This document shows, piece after piece, positions 53,485-62,779 of a stretch of DNA of 64,000 nt. The notes beneath the pieces are model-generated. The model was not told where the DNA came from. It saw only the letters and a list, made by a program, of their open reading frames with translations, and did not search any database. The position numbers and the translations under genes are program-made. The DNA is taken from NCBI GenBank assembly GCA_038900335.1, contig JBBMRB010000021.1:1-64000 (forward strand), in the 5' to 3' direction. The stretch's first letter is position 1. Every line of letters begins with the position of its first letter. The stretch comes from Rs1 sp038900335 (GTDB lineage: Bacteria; Pseudomonadota; Gammaproteobacteria; Pseudomonadales; Balneatricaceae).

Positions 53485-55014
53485 TTAAAAAACACCGGTC
53501 ATCCACTGCCCCACTTCTTCAATACTAGTGTCTGTTGTCGCTTTAGTTGGTGATAATTCACCATCACAAATAGCGCATAACCTATCACTAATTAAGAATA
53601 ACTCATCAATATCTTCAGAGACTACTAATATAGCCGCACCTTGATCTCGCAGAGTAATTAATGCTTTATGGATAGCCGTCGCCGCGCCAATATCGACACC
53701 CCACGTTGGGTGGGCAGCAACTAGCAGTTTAGGATTTTGCATAATTTCACGACCAATAATAAATTTCTGTAAATTACCGCCGGATAAACTCTGCGCAGCG
53801 GTTTTATTATCAGGGGTTTTTACTTTGTAATCTTTAATAATTTGATTGGAAAACTCTTCCATTTTTTCATTATTAAGAAAGCCTTTATTGACCAGCCCAT
53901 GCAAGAACCCCGTTAGTAACGAGTTATCTTTTAAACTCATTTCAGGCACCGCGCCGCGCCCTAGCCTTTCCTCAGGTACGAAAGCTAAACCCAGTGCACG
54001 TCGCTCTCTAGGATCCATTGTGCCTACCGCTTTATCAGCAAAACTAATTTTATCGCTAGATGATGAAATATGCTCGCCACTAAGGGCAGCTAATAGCTCT
54101 TCTTGGCCGTTGCCCGCAACACCCGCAACGCCTAGAATTTCGCCACTGCGCACACTAAAATTAATGTTTTTTAAGTGGGTGCCAAAGGGGTCATCACTCA
54201 CTTGCGATAAATCAGTGACATTAAGGAACACATCTGCCCCTGTCGATTTGGGATAATCTGTGCTGATCGGGGTATCATCACCCACCATTAACTGCGCCAT
54301 TTTAGTCGTCCCTGCCTGCGCTGGGATACAACTACCAGTGACCTTACCTGCACGTAACACAGTGGCACTGTGACACAGAGCTTTAACCTCGTTTAATTTA
54401 TGGCTAATAAATAAAATACTGCAGCCATCTTGCGCTAATTGACGCAAGGTAACAAAAAGCGCATCAACTTCTTGTGGCGTTAACACTGAAGTTGGCTCAT
54501 CTAATATAAGTAATTTAATATCTTGTACTAAACAACGCACAATTTCGACACGCTGACGCTCACCCACACTCAAGGTATGAATGTGGCGTTCAGGGTTAAG
54601 CTTCATTCCATATTTTTCAGAGACAAGTTCAATCTTACTGGCCAGCGCTTTTAAATCACCGGCCTCATCACCTAGTGCTAAAGCGATATTTTCAGTGACG
54701 GTGAGAGTTTCAAATAATGAGAAGTGCTGAAACACCATGCCAATACCCATATTACGAGCCATTAACGGGCTTTTAATATCGACGTTATTGCCCTGCCAGA
54801 TAATTTGGCCACCATCAGGTTTCGTCACACCATAAATCATTTTCATTAAGGTGCTTTTGCCCGCGCCGTTCTCACCTAGCAACGCATGTATCTCGCCTGC
54901 TTTAATTGCTAAGCTCACCTTATCGTTAGCTAAACAGCCTGGATATTGTTTGGTAATATCAACTAGCTGTAATTGGTAAAGATTAACTGATGATTCGACG
55001 GTTGGCCTATTCAT
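53485..55014 (-). CDS. ABC transporter ATP-binding protein with two ATPase domains (YufO-like)
   Basis: The 509-residue protein has duplicated ATPase domains like RbsA/YufO. The first domain has Walker A GENGAGKST near residue 48, signature LSVGERQRVEI and Walker B LLILDEPTSVLT. The second is atypical, with GVAGNGQEELLAALSG for Walker A and LSGGNLQKFIIGREI as signature, and is likely less active. It powers the purine or nucleoside importer. It is the first gene of the operon, and its promoter must lie in the 400-bp gap upstream. Confidence 0.92.
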   Translation of the reverse strand: MNRPTVESSVNLYQLQLVDITKQYPGCLANDKVSLAIKAGEIHALLGENGAGKSTLMKMIYGVTKPDGGQIIWQGNNVDIKSPLMARNMGIGMVFQHFSLFETLTVTENIALALGDEAGDLKALASKIELVSEKYGMKLNPERHIHTLSVGERQRVEIVRCLVQDIKLLILDEPTSVLTPQEVDALFVTLRQLAQDGCSILFISHKLNEVKALCHSATVLRAGKVTGSCIPAQAGTTKMAQLMVGDDTPISTDYPKSTGADVFLNVTDLSQVSDDPFGTHLKNINFSVRSGEILGVAGVAGNGQEELLAALSGEHISSSSDKISFADKAVGTMDPRERRALGLAFVPEERLGRGAVPEMSLKDNSLLTGFLHGLVNKGFLNNEKMEEFSNQIIKDYKVKTPDNKTAAQSLSGGNLQKFIIGREIMQNPKLLVAAHPTWGVDIGAATAIHKALITLRDQGAAILVVSEDIDELFLISDRLCAICDGELSPTKATTDTSIEEVGQWMTGVF

Positions 55015-55415
55015 CTATAGAGTGTCCTTTAATAAGAAAATTTTAAGCAGGCAAGCAATTTATACATATTTATAGTGTCTTAATATCACCTAAGCTCTTA
55101 ACGTTACTCAGGGTCTTTTAGATGACAGTTGATGTACTTACTCGTTAACTATGCCAGTGACTACTTGATCATTATTGTTATAAGCCTGAGCATCTAGTCT
55201 TTGCTATGTACTGAAATAGTGCAAATTCTAACACAACAAACTGACAATATAGAAACAGCAATAAGCTCGCTGCTTAAATAGCACTATATATGGGCATTTT
55301 TTATACCTTTGATACGCCTTGAGCTAATAAAGCAATTTAGATGCCAAAAGTACTAATACCACCAACAATGTTTAGCTACCGCACAGGGAGTATCAATAGC
55401 GATAAGCAGGCGTGG
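55015..55415. other. intergenic region before the purine importer operon, nothing clear
   Basis: This gap separates the ABC operon from the FecR gene stop. I looked for a purine riboswitch core and for a plausible small gene and saw neither. Promoter elements are not distinct. It must hold the start of the importer operon and the end of the kinase operon. Confidence 0.4.
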
Positions 55416-56237
55416 CTACGGCATTTGAAGATCAACAGGGTCAGAGTCATCAAAGCAATCTGAGCACTCATCTGTCATATCATCTGTCATATCATCTTCT
55501 TCTATAACATCATCACGCTCCATCGCATCAAACAGCTGTTGTTCTATTATTTGTCGATATCCTTGTGCATCTAATTGCTCCCCCTCTACCCTCGTCTCAT
55601 TTTCTATAACTACATTCAATTGCTGCTCTAAGGTGGCTATGCCACTTTGCTGAATTTGTGAAATAAGCGCATCGATGCCACCGACACTAACGACTTCTAA
55701 CGCGTTTAATTCTAAGCGCTCGCCCTTGCTAGTTTCAACGACAACAACGCCGCTTTCACCCATAATCACTTGTAGCCAGCCATCTGCAGGAAGAGCGCTG
55801 GCTGTTAATGGCGCTAATTGCAAACGAAACTTAGTACCGCGAATACCAATGGTCGCCACTGGCGTTTCAATCGCATAGTTGCGTTGATTTTTCTTACCTA
55901 TTTGACCGCTAACAGTTCTAAGCCCCCCTTGGCTTAGCTGGTAAATACTGCGCTCGCTGCCATCTTGAGTTCCATTAAATTGATACTCTTTAATTTTAAA
56001 CTGGGTTTGCGGTTGCAGCGCCATAAATGAGCCATCACTAAATTTGATTTGTACCAGGCCTGATCGAGTGTCTATTTGATCACCTTGGTTTAGCCCCTGG
56101 CCATTTTCTACTGCACTACTGTTATTGTTGACATCGGTTACTACAGGGTCTCCGACTGTAAACACAATTTGCCCCGAAGCTGCTAGCAATTCACAACTGA
56201 TAGAAAACAACAATATTGTCACACCTAAGATTTTCAT
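55416..56237 (-). CDS. FecR-domain periplasmic protein
   Basis: The 273-residue protein has a signal peptide (VTILLFSISCELLAASG) and a FecR domain at about residues 35-150: QGLNQGDQIDTRSGLVQIKF, FSDGSFMALQPQTQFKI and AIETPVATIGIRGTKFRL. The tail is very acidic (EEDDMTDDMTDECSDCFDDSD). This is not the FecR anti-sigma form, since no sigma factor or membrane segment is present; it is the free periplasmic type that often stands with CHASE2 signalling proteins. It is the last gene of the kinase-phosphatase-barrel operon, 61 bp after the barrel gene. Confidence 0.82.
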   Translation of the reverse strand: MKILGVTILLFSISCELLAASGQIVFTVGDPVVTDVNNNSSAVENGQGLNQGDQIDTRSGLVQIKFSDGSFMALQPQTQFKIKEYQFNGTQDGSERSIYQLSQGGLRTVSGQIGKKNQRNYAIETPVATIGIRGTKFRLQLAPLTASALPADGWLQVIMGESGVVVVETSKGERLELNALEVVSVGGIDALISQIQQSGIATLEQQLNVVIENETRVEGEQLDAQGYRQIIEQQLFDAMERDDVIEEDDMTDDMTDECSDCFDDSDPVDLQMP

Positions 56238-56298
56238 ATTTATCCTTTTAAAACTCTATTTACAAGGGCGCCTATCAGCAACATATAACTGATCTAGT

Positions 56299-57519
56299 TT
56301 ACTCAAACCGATAGATGTAAGAGAAGGTAAGCGCTTTCTTGTCGTATTCATTTAGTGCGATATTAGAGTCATTACGCAACCACTCTAAACGTGCAGTCAC
56401 ACTCGATTGTTTATCATATTGATAACGTAAACCTGTTTGCAGACGCAGCAAATTATCACGACGTACACGAAGAAAACTGGTATCTTCACCACTGTAATCA
56501 TAGCGCTGATAATCACCAGCAATCGTCAGTTTTAGCTGATCATTTAACGGTTTCGTAAAACTTAACGCCAGCCCACGATTCGTATAATCTAAATCCTTGC
56601 GAGCATTGTTTGTTTGTAAGTCACTGCTGCTATTAATACTAACCTGGCCAATCCAATCATTAGTTAATTCACGCTGATAACTGAGCTTTACACTGCCTCG
56701 CCTATCATTGCGTATACTCTGTTCACCAAAACGACGCTGACTGAGTTTTAACTCGCTACTCCAAGAACCGATATCTAAATCTTGTCGGCGCTCTAATCTG
56801 ACATTGTAGTTAACTCTACTATCTAAGTCGTCAGCGATAGCATAACTACTATCAACTTGTACTTTATATTGCGCCGCTTTAATTTGACGATAATAACCGA
56901 TAGCAGCATAAAATTGGCGCTGGTTATAACGCTCATCTTGACGCTGACTCACTATGCCATCAAAGCGCCACCACTGATGCTTTTGCTGCTGGTAGCGCAA
57001 ACTACCCGCTGCAAATAACCGCATCGCAACGCCTTCTTCAACCTTGCTATCATCCAAAGCTAAGTTCTGGTTTCTGGCGGGAATAAACACAGAGTCTATA
57101 TTAGCCAATGAAGTTAGATTATCATCATAACCGATATCAAAGCCTATTAAGGCACTACGACTAAAACGCTGTGCTCGTAGCATTAATGCCTCTTCTTGAG
57201 CCAGCTCACGACGCTCAGCAGCATTAACTAGTGCCTTAACTTTGGCGTATTGTTGTTGTGCCGCGCTATACTCACGTAACTTGGCATAAGTTCTTGCCAA
57301 TAGTATTCCAGCTTGTTTGTTATTTGGAGCCAGTGCTAAAACCCGCTCTAATGCAAAAACTGTCTCAGTATAATTACCTTGATCAAACTCTTGTTGAGCA
57401 AGTACCATGTTTTGCTCATTATTATAATAGTCCTGCCCAACGCTCTGCGCTTGTAGTTGATGACTAACAATAGCAAAGGCAAACGTTGTCACAAATATAC
57501 AGCGCTGTTGTGCATTCAT
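56299..57519 (-). CDS. TPR-containing outer-membrane beta-barrel protein
   Basis: The 406-residue protein has a signal peptide (about residues 1-24, VSHQLQAQS), then one or two TPR-like helical repeats (YYNNEQNMVLAQQEFDQGNY and LERVLALAPNNKQAGILLA), and from about residue 115 a run of alternating beta strands rich in aromatic ends (YYRQIKAAQYKVQVDSSYAI, KLTIAGDYQRYDY, FSYIYRFE), typical of an outer-membrane barrel of the surface-exposed or Slam-like type. No substrate is evident. Its ATG overlaps the stop of the phosphatase gene by 4 bp, so it is translationally coupled to signalling genes. Confidence 0.75.
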   Translation of the reverse strand: MNAQQRCIFVTTFAFAIVSHQLQAQSVGQDYYNNEQNMVLAQQEFDQGNYTETVFALERVLALAPNNKQAGILLARTYAKLREYSAAQQQYAKVKALVNAAERRELAQEEALMLRAQRFSRSALIGFDIGYDDNLTSLANIDSVFIPARNQNLALDDSKVEEGVAMRLFAAGSLRYQQQKHQWWRFDGIVSQRQDERYNQRQFYAAIGYYRQIKAAQYKVQVDSSYAIADDLDSRVNYNVRLERRQDLDIGSWSSELKLSQRRFGEQSIRNDRRGSVKLSYQRELTNDWIGQVSINSSSDLQTNNARKDLDYTNRGLALSFTKPLNDQLKLTIAGDYQRYDYSGEDTSFLRVRRDNLLRLQTGLRYQYDKQSSVTARLEWLRNDSNIALNEYDKKALTFSYIYRFE

Positions 57520-58322
57520 ATGTTATTCCTATTAGTAAATAATTGCCCTAACTGCCGCCATAATTGATTTATGACGTTTTCATCGAGCTTAACTCGTGCC
57601 AGTAACACACTGATATTATCACTGCCATCTAAGCGATTAGCGCATTCAACAAGTGCTTGCGCTAATAAAGATAAGTCTTGCTTACCTCTTGTTAACTCTT
57701 CTAGTGTCCAGTGATCCATAGCACCATGTAATCCATCGCTACTAGCAAGCAGCAGATCATTATCCTCCAGTTTTAGCTGGCCATAACTAGGCTTTAGCGT
57801 CAGTGCGACACCAAGAGCTTGCGTTACAATATTACTAGGCACATCACGCTGAATCGTTTGCATATCTTCAGGGTGATTATCTATCATTTCTTGTCGTAGG
57901 CTATGATCTTGCGTAAGCGGTTGTAATAAACCATCACGCAATAAATAAAGTCTTGAGTCACCGACATGACAATAGTGCAGAACACTGTCCACCTGTAAAG
58001 CGATAACAATAGTGGAACCCATACCCTGCAGAGCGGGATTGTCCTTACTCGCATCAAAGATAGCTAAATTGACACTTTCTATTAATTCCAACATTTTACT
58101 GGTTAGATTATTAGCGCTATCATCACTGTTTGCTAGTTTCTCTAAACCTTCAAGGCATAAATGTACCGCCATAGCACTGGCAACTTCACCACCGTTGTGC
58201 CCGCCCATGCCATCAGCTAGAGCAAAATAATGTCCTTGAGGGTCAAAACCTAAACTGTCTTGATTCGTGTTGCGCGATTTACCAACATCGCTCTCGCTGA
58301 CAAATGCTAATTTACAATGCAT
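57516..58322 (-). CDS. PP2C-type serine/threonine phosphatase
   Basis: The 268-residue cytoplasmic protein has the PPM/PP2C metal motifs: RNTNQDSLGF near residue 18, LADGMGGHNGGEVAS near residue 36, VGDSRLYLLRDG, SSDGLHGAM and GSDNISVLLARV. It should dephosphorylate proteins phosphorylated by the kinase encoded directly upstream. The 11-bp overlap with the kinase gene and the 4-bp overlap with the barrel gene show that the three are made as one unit. Kinase-phosphatase pairs of this kind usually act on the same targets. Confidence 0.92.
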   Translation of the reverse strand: MHCKLAFVSESDVGKSRNTNQDSLGFDPQGHYFALADGMGGHNGGEVASAMAVHLCLEGLEKLANSDDSANNLTSKMLELIESVNLAIFDASKDNPALQGMGSTIVIALQVDSVLHYCHVGDSRLYLLRDGLLQPLTQDHSLRQEMIDNHPEDMQTIQRDVPSNIVTQALGVALTLKPSYGQLKLEDNDLLLASSDGLHGAMDHWTLEELTRGKQDLSLLAQALVECANRLDGSDNISVLLARVKLDENVINQLWRQLGQLFTNRNNI

Positions 58323-60876
58323 CTAACACCTCCTGTAGAGCAACTTGCATTTGCTTTGCATCTAGATACCTTTCGTCACGGTCTTTTGCCATCGCTTTTG
58401 CCAATATCTGTTGCAGTGCAGCAGGTGCCTGCGGTTTTAACTCAGTGATCGCAGTAAAATCAGCACTGGTTATGGCATACATCAAACTCGCCATTGAATC
58501 ACCTCTAAAGGGTAGCTCCCCCGTCACTAACTGATACGCTGTAACACCTAGGGCGAAAATATCAGCACGGCCATCAGATTTCTCACCGCGAAACTGCTCA
58601 GGGGACATATACGAGGGAGTACCTAATACCGTACCCGTTTTAGTTTTACTGGCATCTGTGACTCTAGCAATACCAAAATCTGTCACGGTGATACTTTCGT
58701 TTTCAGGGTTATAAATAATATTGGCTGGCTTAATGTCTCGGTGCACCACCCTTTCGCGATGTGCATAATCAAGTGCAGATGTCGCTTGTATCAATACTTT
58801 TAGCAATAGTGGCAAGGCCAATAAATCGCCTTCTTTAGTGTGTCTAGTCAACTCATAACCTGGTAAAAACTGCATGGCTATATACGCTAAATCATGCTCG
58901 CTACCGGCATCATAAACTGTGACTATATTTGGATGGCTTAAGCGTCCGGCGGTTTCTGCTTCACGGAAGAAGCGCGCTTTTACGTCTTCTATTTCACTTT
59001 CTTCAAATTGCTGAGTCAGTGCCATCGTTTTAATGGCCACTACGCGATCAATTTTCGGATCACGGCCTTTGTAGACAATTCCCATAGCGCCTTTACCTAG
59101 CTCACTCTCTATTTGGTATCTACCTAACATTGGCTTTTCAATATTTTGGGCGTCAACAACCATCGATTGTCCAGGGCCATCTTGTGAAGGAGCTCCAAAC
59201 ACAATTGCCCCATCCATTTTTTGTGCCTGCTCAACTCGCTTTACGATATCGCGATAATTAAGCTCAAAGCTTTGCATATATTGATAAACCACTGCGGCTT
59301 TACTAAATTGACGTTTGCGCTCAAAATCTAACCCTAAATTGTATAATAGTTGCATCATGCCTTTATCGAGTGGACACTTTTGAAATTTTTCAAACGCGAT
59401 ATCTAGCTGCCCCTGCCCCTGAAATGATAATCCCAGCATTCTATTACCTTCAGCGCTATCACGATCCGAGTTTTGCTTACCGCGCTGAGTATCTAAAAAT
59501 TGACTGAAGGTAATACATAAATAACCTAATGCTAAAAATAATGCAGGGCCTGTTAAGCTCAACCATATTTTTGCACTAGCAAGTAAGTAAATTTCACCGA
59601 CAACCAACACTAGAAATAGTAAAACAGAGCCGATAGCCGCCGCTATTGTCGGCAGTAACAGCAAGCCGAATAAGGAAAAAACAAACACCAGCGCATAGGC
59701 AACGATTTGCGCGTGCAGTTGCCAATCAGGCAGAGCAACAAAATCTTCATTGATTAAATTTGAAACCGTGTTAGCCAACAGGCTCACCGGTGTCATAGCA
59801 CTATCCGTTGCTGTTACTTGGCTCCCTCCTATCCCTGCCGCCGTTGCCCCTACCAGTACGATTTGATTACGGAATTTATCGGCAGATATATTACCCACTA
59901 ACACATCGTAAAAACTATCGACACTAAATGGGCTACCACCTTGAGATTGAGGGTAAAACAAATTATTAATTTGACCTGCTGTATCTGTTTCTATTTTCAA
60001 CGAACCTATAGTCATTGCCTTACCAACATCCAAGCCTATATCGCCAGGTTGCAAATTAAGCGCTTTTGTGACGATTTGCAACGCCATTGATGGCAAATAT
60101 TTTCCATAATAATCAACAACTAAGGGCGTTCTACGCAAAACTCCATCACTATCCACTGACGTAGCTAAATGGCCCATAGCACTACTTGCCTGGGCTAAAC
60201 TAGGTATTGGCGGTGTCACTGCAATAGCTTCTATAATGTCAGAATGATTGAGAGCACCCTCTTTGTTGTTAATAGCCAAAACAGATTGTGCTATCAGCGG
60301 CGATAGCTCCTGGTCTGCTTTTCCAAGCTGTCGACCAATGCCAAGGTGATAGGCAAGAATAACATTGTCATTCTTAGTTATTTGCTGTGAAAGAGCGGCA
60401 TCAACATCAAATTGCTGACGTGAGTTTAATAAAGCGAGATAAAAGTCTGATAGTTGTTTAGATAACTGTTGTTGTTCTGCCCCGCTCTGAAGACGGGCAA
60501 TTTGTAACTGTAACTCACTTAAAGATGGCTGTTTAAGTATGTTATCAAGTAACACTAAGCGGTTATCACGCTGTGGTTCAACAAAAAATATTGGAAAGGC
60601 GACGACTTTAGCATTAACTGCCGCTAATTTATCCAATAATGCGGTGTGATATTCACGTGACCAAGGCCAGCGTCCTAAATTAGCGAGACTTTTTTCATCG
60701 ATAGCGATAATTGAAATACGATTATTGGCACTGCCTTTATAGAGACTAACACCAACATCATAAGTTAATCGCGATAAATATTGGCCGATGGGGCTTAACT
60801 GGATAATTAAAAGCAGTGTCGCACACAGTAATAAAAACAGGAAATGACGTATCGTATTATGTTTAATTGCGGGCAT
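58312..60876 (-). CDS. CHASE2-domain serine/threonine protein kinase
   Basis: The 854-residue protein has an N-terminal membrane segment (FLFLLLCATLLLIIQL), a periplasmic CHASE2 sensor domain at about 30-380 (VAFPIFFVEPQRDN, LRRTPLVVDYYGKYLPSMALQ and GNISADKFRNQIVLVGATAAG), three membrane segments at about 390-470, a short TPR-like linker, and a complete Hanks kinase domain at 585-854. The kinase has GKGAMG, the ATP lysine K616, HRDIKPAN with catalytic D714, DFG at 733-735 and GTPSYMSPEQF. It is therefore a transmembrane kinase sensing an unknown periplasmic signal. The cognate phosphatase, barrel and FecR genes follow. Confidence 0.92.
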   Translation of the reverse strand: MPAIKHNTIRHFLFLLLCATLLLIIQLSPIGQYLSRLTYDVGVSLYKGSANNRISIIAIDEKSLANLGRWPWSREYHTALLDKLAAVNAKVVAFPIFFVEPQRDNRLVLLDNILKQPSLSELQLQIARLQSGAEQQQLSKQLSDFYLALLNSRQQFDVDAALSQQITKNDNVILAYHLGIGRQLGKADQELSPLIAQSVLAINNKEGALNHSDIIEAIAVTPPIPSLAQASSAMGHLATSVDSDGVLRRTPLVVDYYGKYLPSMALQIVTKALNLQPGDIGLDVGKAMTIGSLKIETDTAGQINNLFYPQSQGGSPFSVDSFYDVLVGNISADKFRNQIVLVGATAAGIGGSQVTATDSAMTPVSLLANTVSNLINEDFVALPDWQLHAQIVAYALVFVFSLFGLLLLPTIAAAIGSVLLFLVLVVGEIYLLASAKIWLSLTGPALFLALGYLCITFSQFLDTQRGKQNSDRDSAEGNRMLGLSFQGQGQLDIAFEKFQKCPLDKGMMQLLYNLGLDFERKRQFSKAAVVYQYMQSFELNYRDIVKRVEQAQKMDGAIVFGAPSQDGPGQSMVVDAQNIEKPMLGRYQIESELGKGAMGIVYKGRDPKIDRVVAIKTMALTQQFEESEIEDVKARFFREAETAGRLSHPNIVTVYDAGSEHDLAYIAMQFLPGYELTRHTKEGDLLALPLLLKVLIQATSALDYAHRERVVHRDIKPANIIYNPENESITVTDFGIARVTDASKTKTGTVLGTPSYMSPEQFRGEKSDGRADIFALGVTAYQLVTGELPFRGDSMASLMYAITSADFTAITELKPQAPAALQQILAKAMAKDRDERYLDAKQMQVALQEVLDAL

Positions 60877-61088
60877 AGCATTACTTCACTTTACATCAAG
60901 GTCAGTCACTATAGCAGAACATATGTTAAAATAAGCTTAACTTAAAGCAATTACAACATCATAATTTAGCATACAGTTAACATGACAGATAAAAAAACAT
61001 ACCAGTTAATAATAATCATTTGCATTAAGAAAATTAATCGATTAATCTAAGTAGGCTCAACCCTTGCAATTAGTTAAAGGACTTGTAA

Positions 61089-61184
61089 ATGGCTACTGAT
61101 CATAAATACAAAGCAACCACTTACCCTATCGCCATAATAATAGCTGCTGTATTACTAATTGCATTATTTAGCCCTTTCTTTTAA
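61089..61184 (+). CDS. small membrane protein, 31 residues
   Basis: The frame encodes a polar, basic start (MATDHKYKATTYP) and one hydrophobic helix (IAIIIAAVLLIALFSPFF). AAAGGA at 61076-61081 is correctly spaced from the ATG. Composition and ribosome binding site suggest a real inner-membrane microprotein, 110 bp before the BatD-like gene and divergent from the kinase operon. No family is recognised. It may be a regulatory subunit for either neighbour, but nothing in the sequence proves this. Confidence 0.6.
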   Translation: MATDHKYKATTYPIAIIIAAVLLIALFSPFF

Positions 61185-61294
61185 GCCTATTATTTAATTA
61201 ATAGCTATCCATAGGTCCTGTATTACACTGATAACAAGTCAAAAGTTATTTTTACTGCTAGTATAATGTCTCTTCTATTATATATGGCTGTCAT

Positions 61295-62686
61295 ATGCGT
61301 TTTTTATTATTACTTTTTCTTTTTTCAAGCATGACCGCAACAGCCGAAATAACAGCTTCTATCGATCGTAAAGTAATTAATTACGGTGAAAACATACTAT
61401 TAACGCTAAATTCTGATAATTCAGCAGGCAAAGTTCCTAATTTAACCACTCTAAAAAGACAATTTACTATTATAGGTAATGTTAAAACCGGTAGCCCGTA
61501 TATCAACAATGGTAAACGAAAATATAGGACTATTTGGAAATATGTACTCTCACCCAAAAGCCCTGGTACCCTAAATATACCGGCTATACGTGTTAATGGA
61601 GAACAGAGCAAAGCGATAAAGGTCACCGTGATAGAAAAGATCATTAGTAACAAAACAAAAAAAATAGCTGCCAATAGCCATGATATTTTAGTCAAGGCGA
61701 CGATTGATCAAAATAAAGTTTATCCTGGTCAAATGCTGACATACACCCTTACTATAAATGCACCTGTAGAAAATGATGATTACGATTTTAGTGTGACCCC
61801 TCCTTTTGCACAGGGCGCAATTGTTATAGCGTTATCTAAACCGGTTATTACTCAAACTACTCAGCGCTCTAAAGTGCGCACAATACAAACTCAAAGCTTT
61901 GCCGTTTTTGCTCAACAAACAGCGCTTTATCAAATAGAGCCTGCGACTATTAGTTTTTCGCCTAACAAGGATCAAAACAAAGCCTCTAAACTCGTTTTAA
62001 AAGCCAATCAGCTCCACTTTGAAGTGATCAAAGAAGCAAATCAAAATAGCTTAGGCTATTGGCTACCAACGACAAAACTAACCTTAAGTGACAGCTGGCA
62101 AGGTAAGCAAACAGTCAATGTTGGTGATAGCGTTAAAAGAATTATTGAAATAAGAGCGACATCATTAAATGCTGATCTACTGCCTTTAGTCAGTCCTTTA
62201 AGCCATGAAAACATCACTATAAAGCTAGACGATGTAGTCGTAACAAACATCGTCGAGAATGATCAATTAGTGGCATTGCGCCAAGAATCAATCACCATAA
62301 CATTTAATAAAGCCGGCACTGTCAGTTTTGAGCCTATCCAGGTGCACTGGTGGAATACACAATTAGAGCAAGCTAGGGTTACCAGCTTGTCAGCTCAAAA
62401 CTTTATTGTTGTAGATATTATAAAAGAGGTAAGCCCCGCCCCTGTGTTAACGCCTCAAATCAACAAAATAGAGACTAAACCTACACTTGAAGATCAGCAG
62501 TTAAAAGCGGCACCTAACAAGGTAAAAGACGCCGATAAAAGCACCGATAAACCAGTGCAAACAACAAAGCCTTTAATCAATTTAACTAAACAACAGCTAA
62601 ATTGGCTAAGTATAATTATGTTCTTGTTGTTAGTGGCCACTACACTAGGCTGGTTAAGTAGTGCGAACAACAAGAAAGTAAGGTAA
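61295..62686 (+). CDS. BatD-like (oxygen tolerance) membrane-anchored protein
   Basis: The 463-residue protein has a signal peptide (LLLLFLFSSMTATAE), two or more immunoglobulin-like beta domains (ITASIDRKVINYGENILLTL; DILVKATIDQNKVYPGQMLTY; QTVNVGDSVKRIIEIRATSL) and a single C-terminal membrane anchor (WLSIIMFLLLVATTLGWL). This is the BatD layout. Normal BatD genes occur with batA, batB, batC and a MoxR ATPase, none of which is present here; this is a lone copy next to the predicted origin. Function is unknown; an envelope scaffold is the usual view. Confidence 0.8.
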   Translation: MRFLLLLFLFSSMTATAEITASIDRKVINYGENILLTLNSDNSAGKVPNLTTLKRQFTIIGNVKTGSPYINNGKRKYRTIWKYVLSPKSPGTLNIPAIRVNGEQSKAIKVTVIEKIISNKTKKIAANSHDILVKATIDQNKVYPGQMLTYTLTINAPVENDDYDFSVTPPFAQGAIVIALSKPVITQTTQRSKVRTIQTQSFAVFAQQTALYQIEPATISFSPNKDQNKASKLVLKANQLHFEVIKEANQNSLGYWLPTTKLTLSDSWQGKQTVNVGDSVKRIIEIRATSLNADLLPLVSPLSHENITIKLDDVVVTNIVENDQLVALRQESITITFNKAGTVSFEPIQVHWWNTQLEQARVTSLSAQNFIVVDIIKEVSPAPVLTPQINKIETKPTLEDQQLKAAPNKVKDADKSTDKPVQTTKPLINLTKQQLNWLSIIMFLLLVATTLGWLSSANNKKVR

Positions 62687-62779
62687 AGATAGCGATCTTT
62701 ATAGAGCCTATAGCCAGCTATTGGGACGCCTTTATTTAACTGATTAGTGTAAATCGTAACTCAAAACAGCAAACTCTCT

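Noticed and set aside
55015..55415. Possible purine riboswitch before the nucleoside importer operon
   Set aside because: No three-way junction pattern or conserved purine aptamer core could be found on the minus strand, and this class is rare in gammaproteobacteria.
55470..55500. Short tandem repeat (TCATCTGTCATA-like) in the FecR gene
   Set aside because: Only about two units are present in a coding acidic tail, too short to treat as a repeat array or CRISPR.
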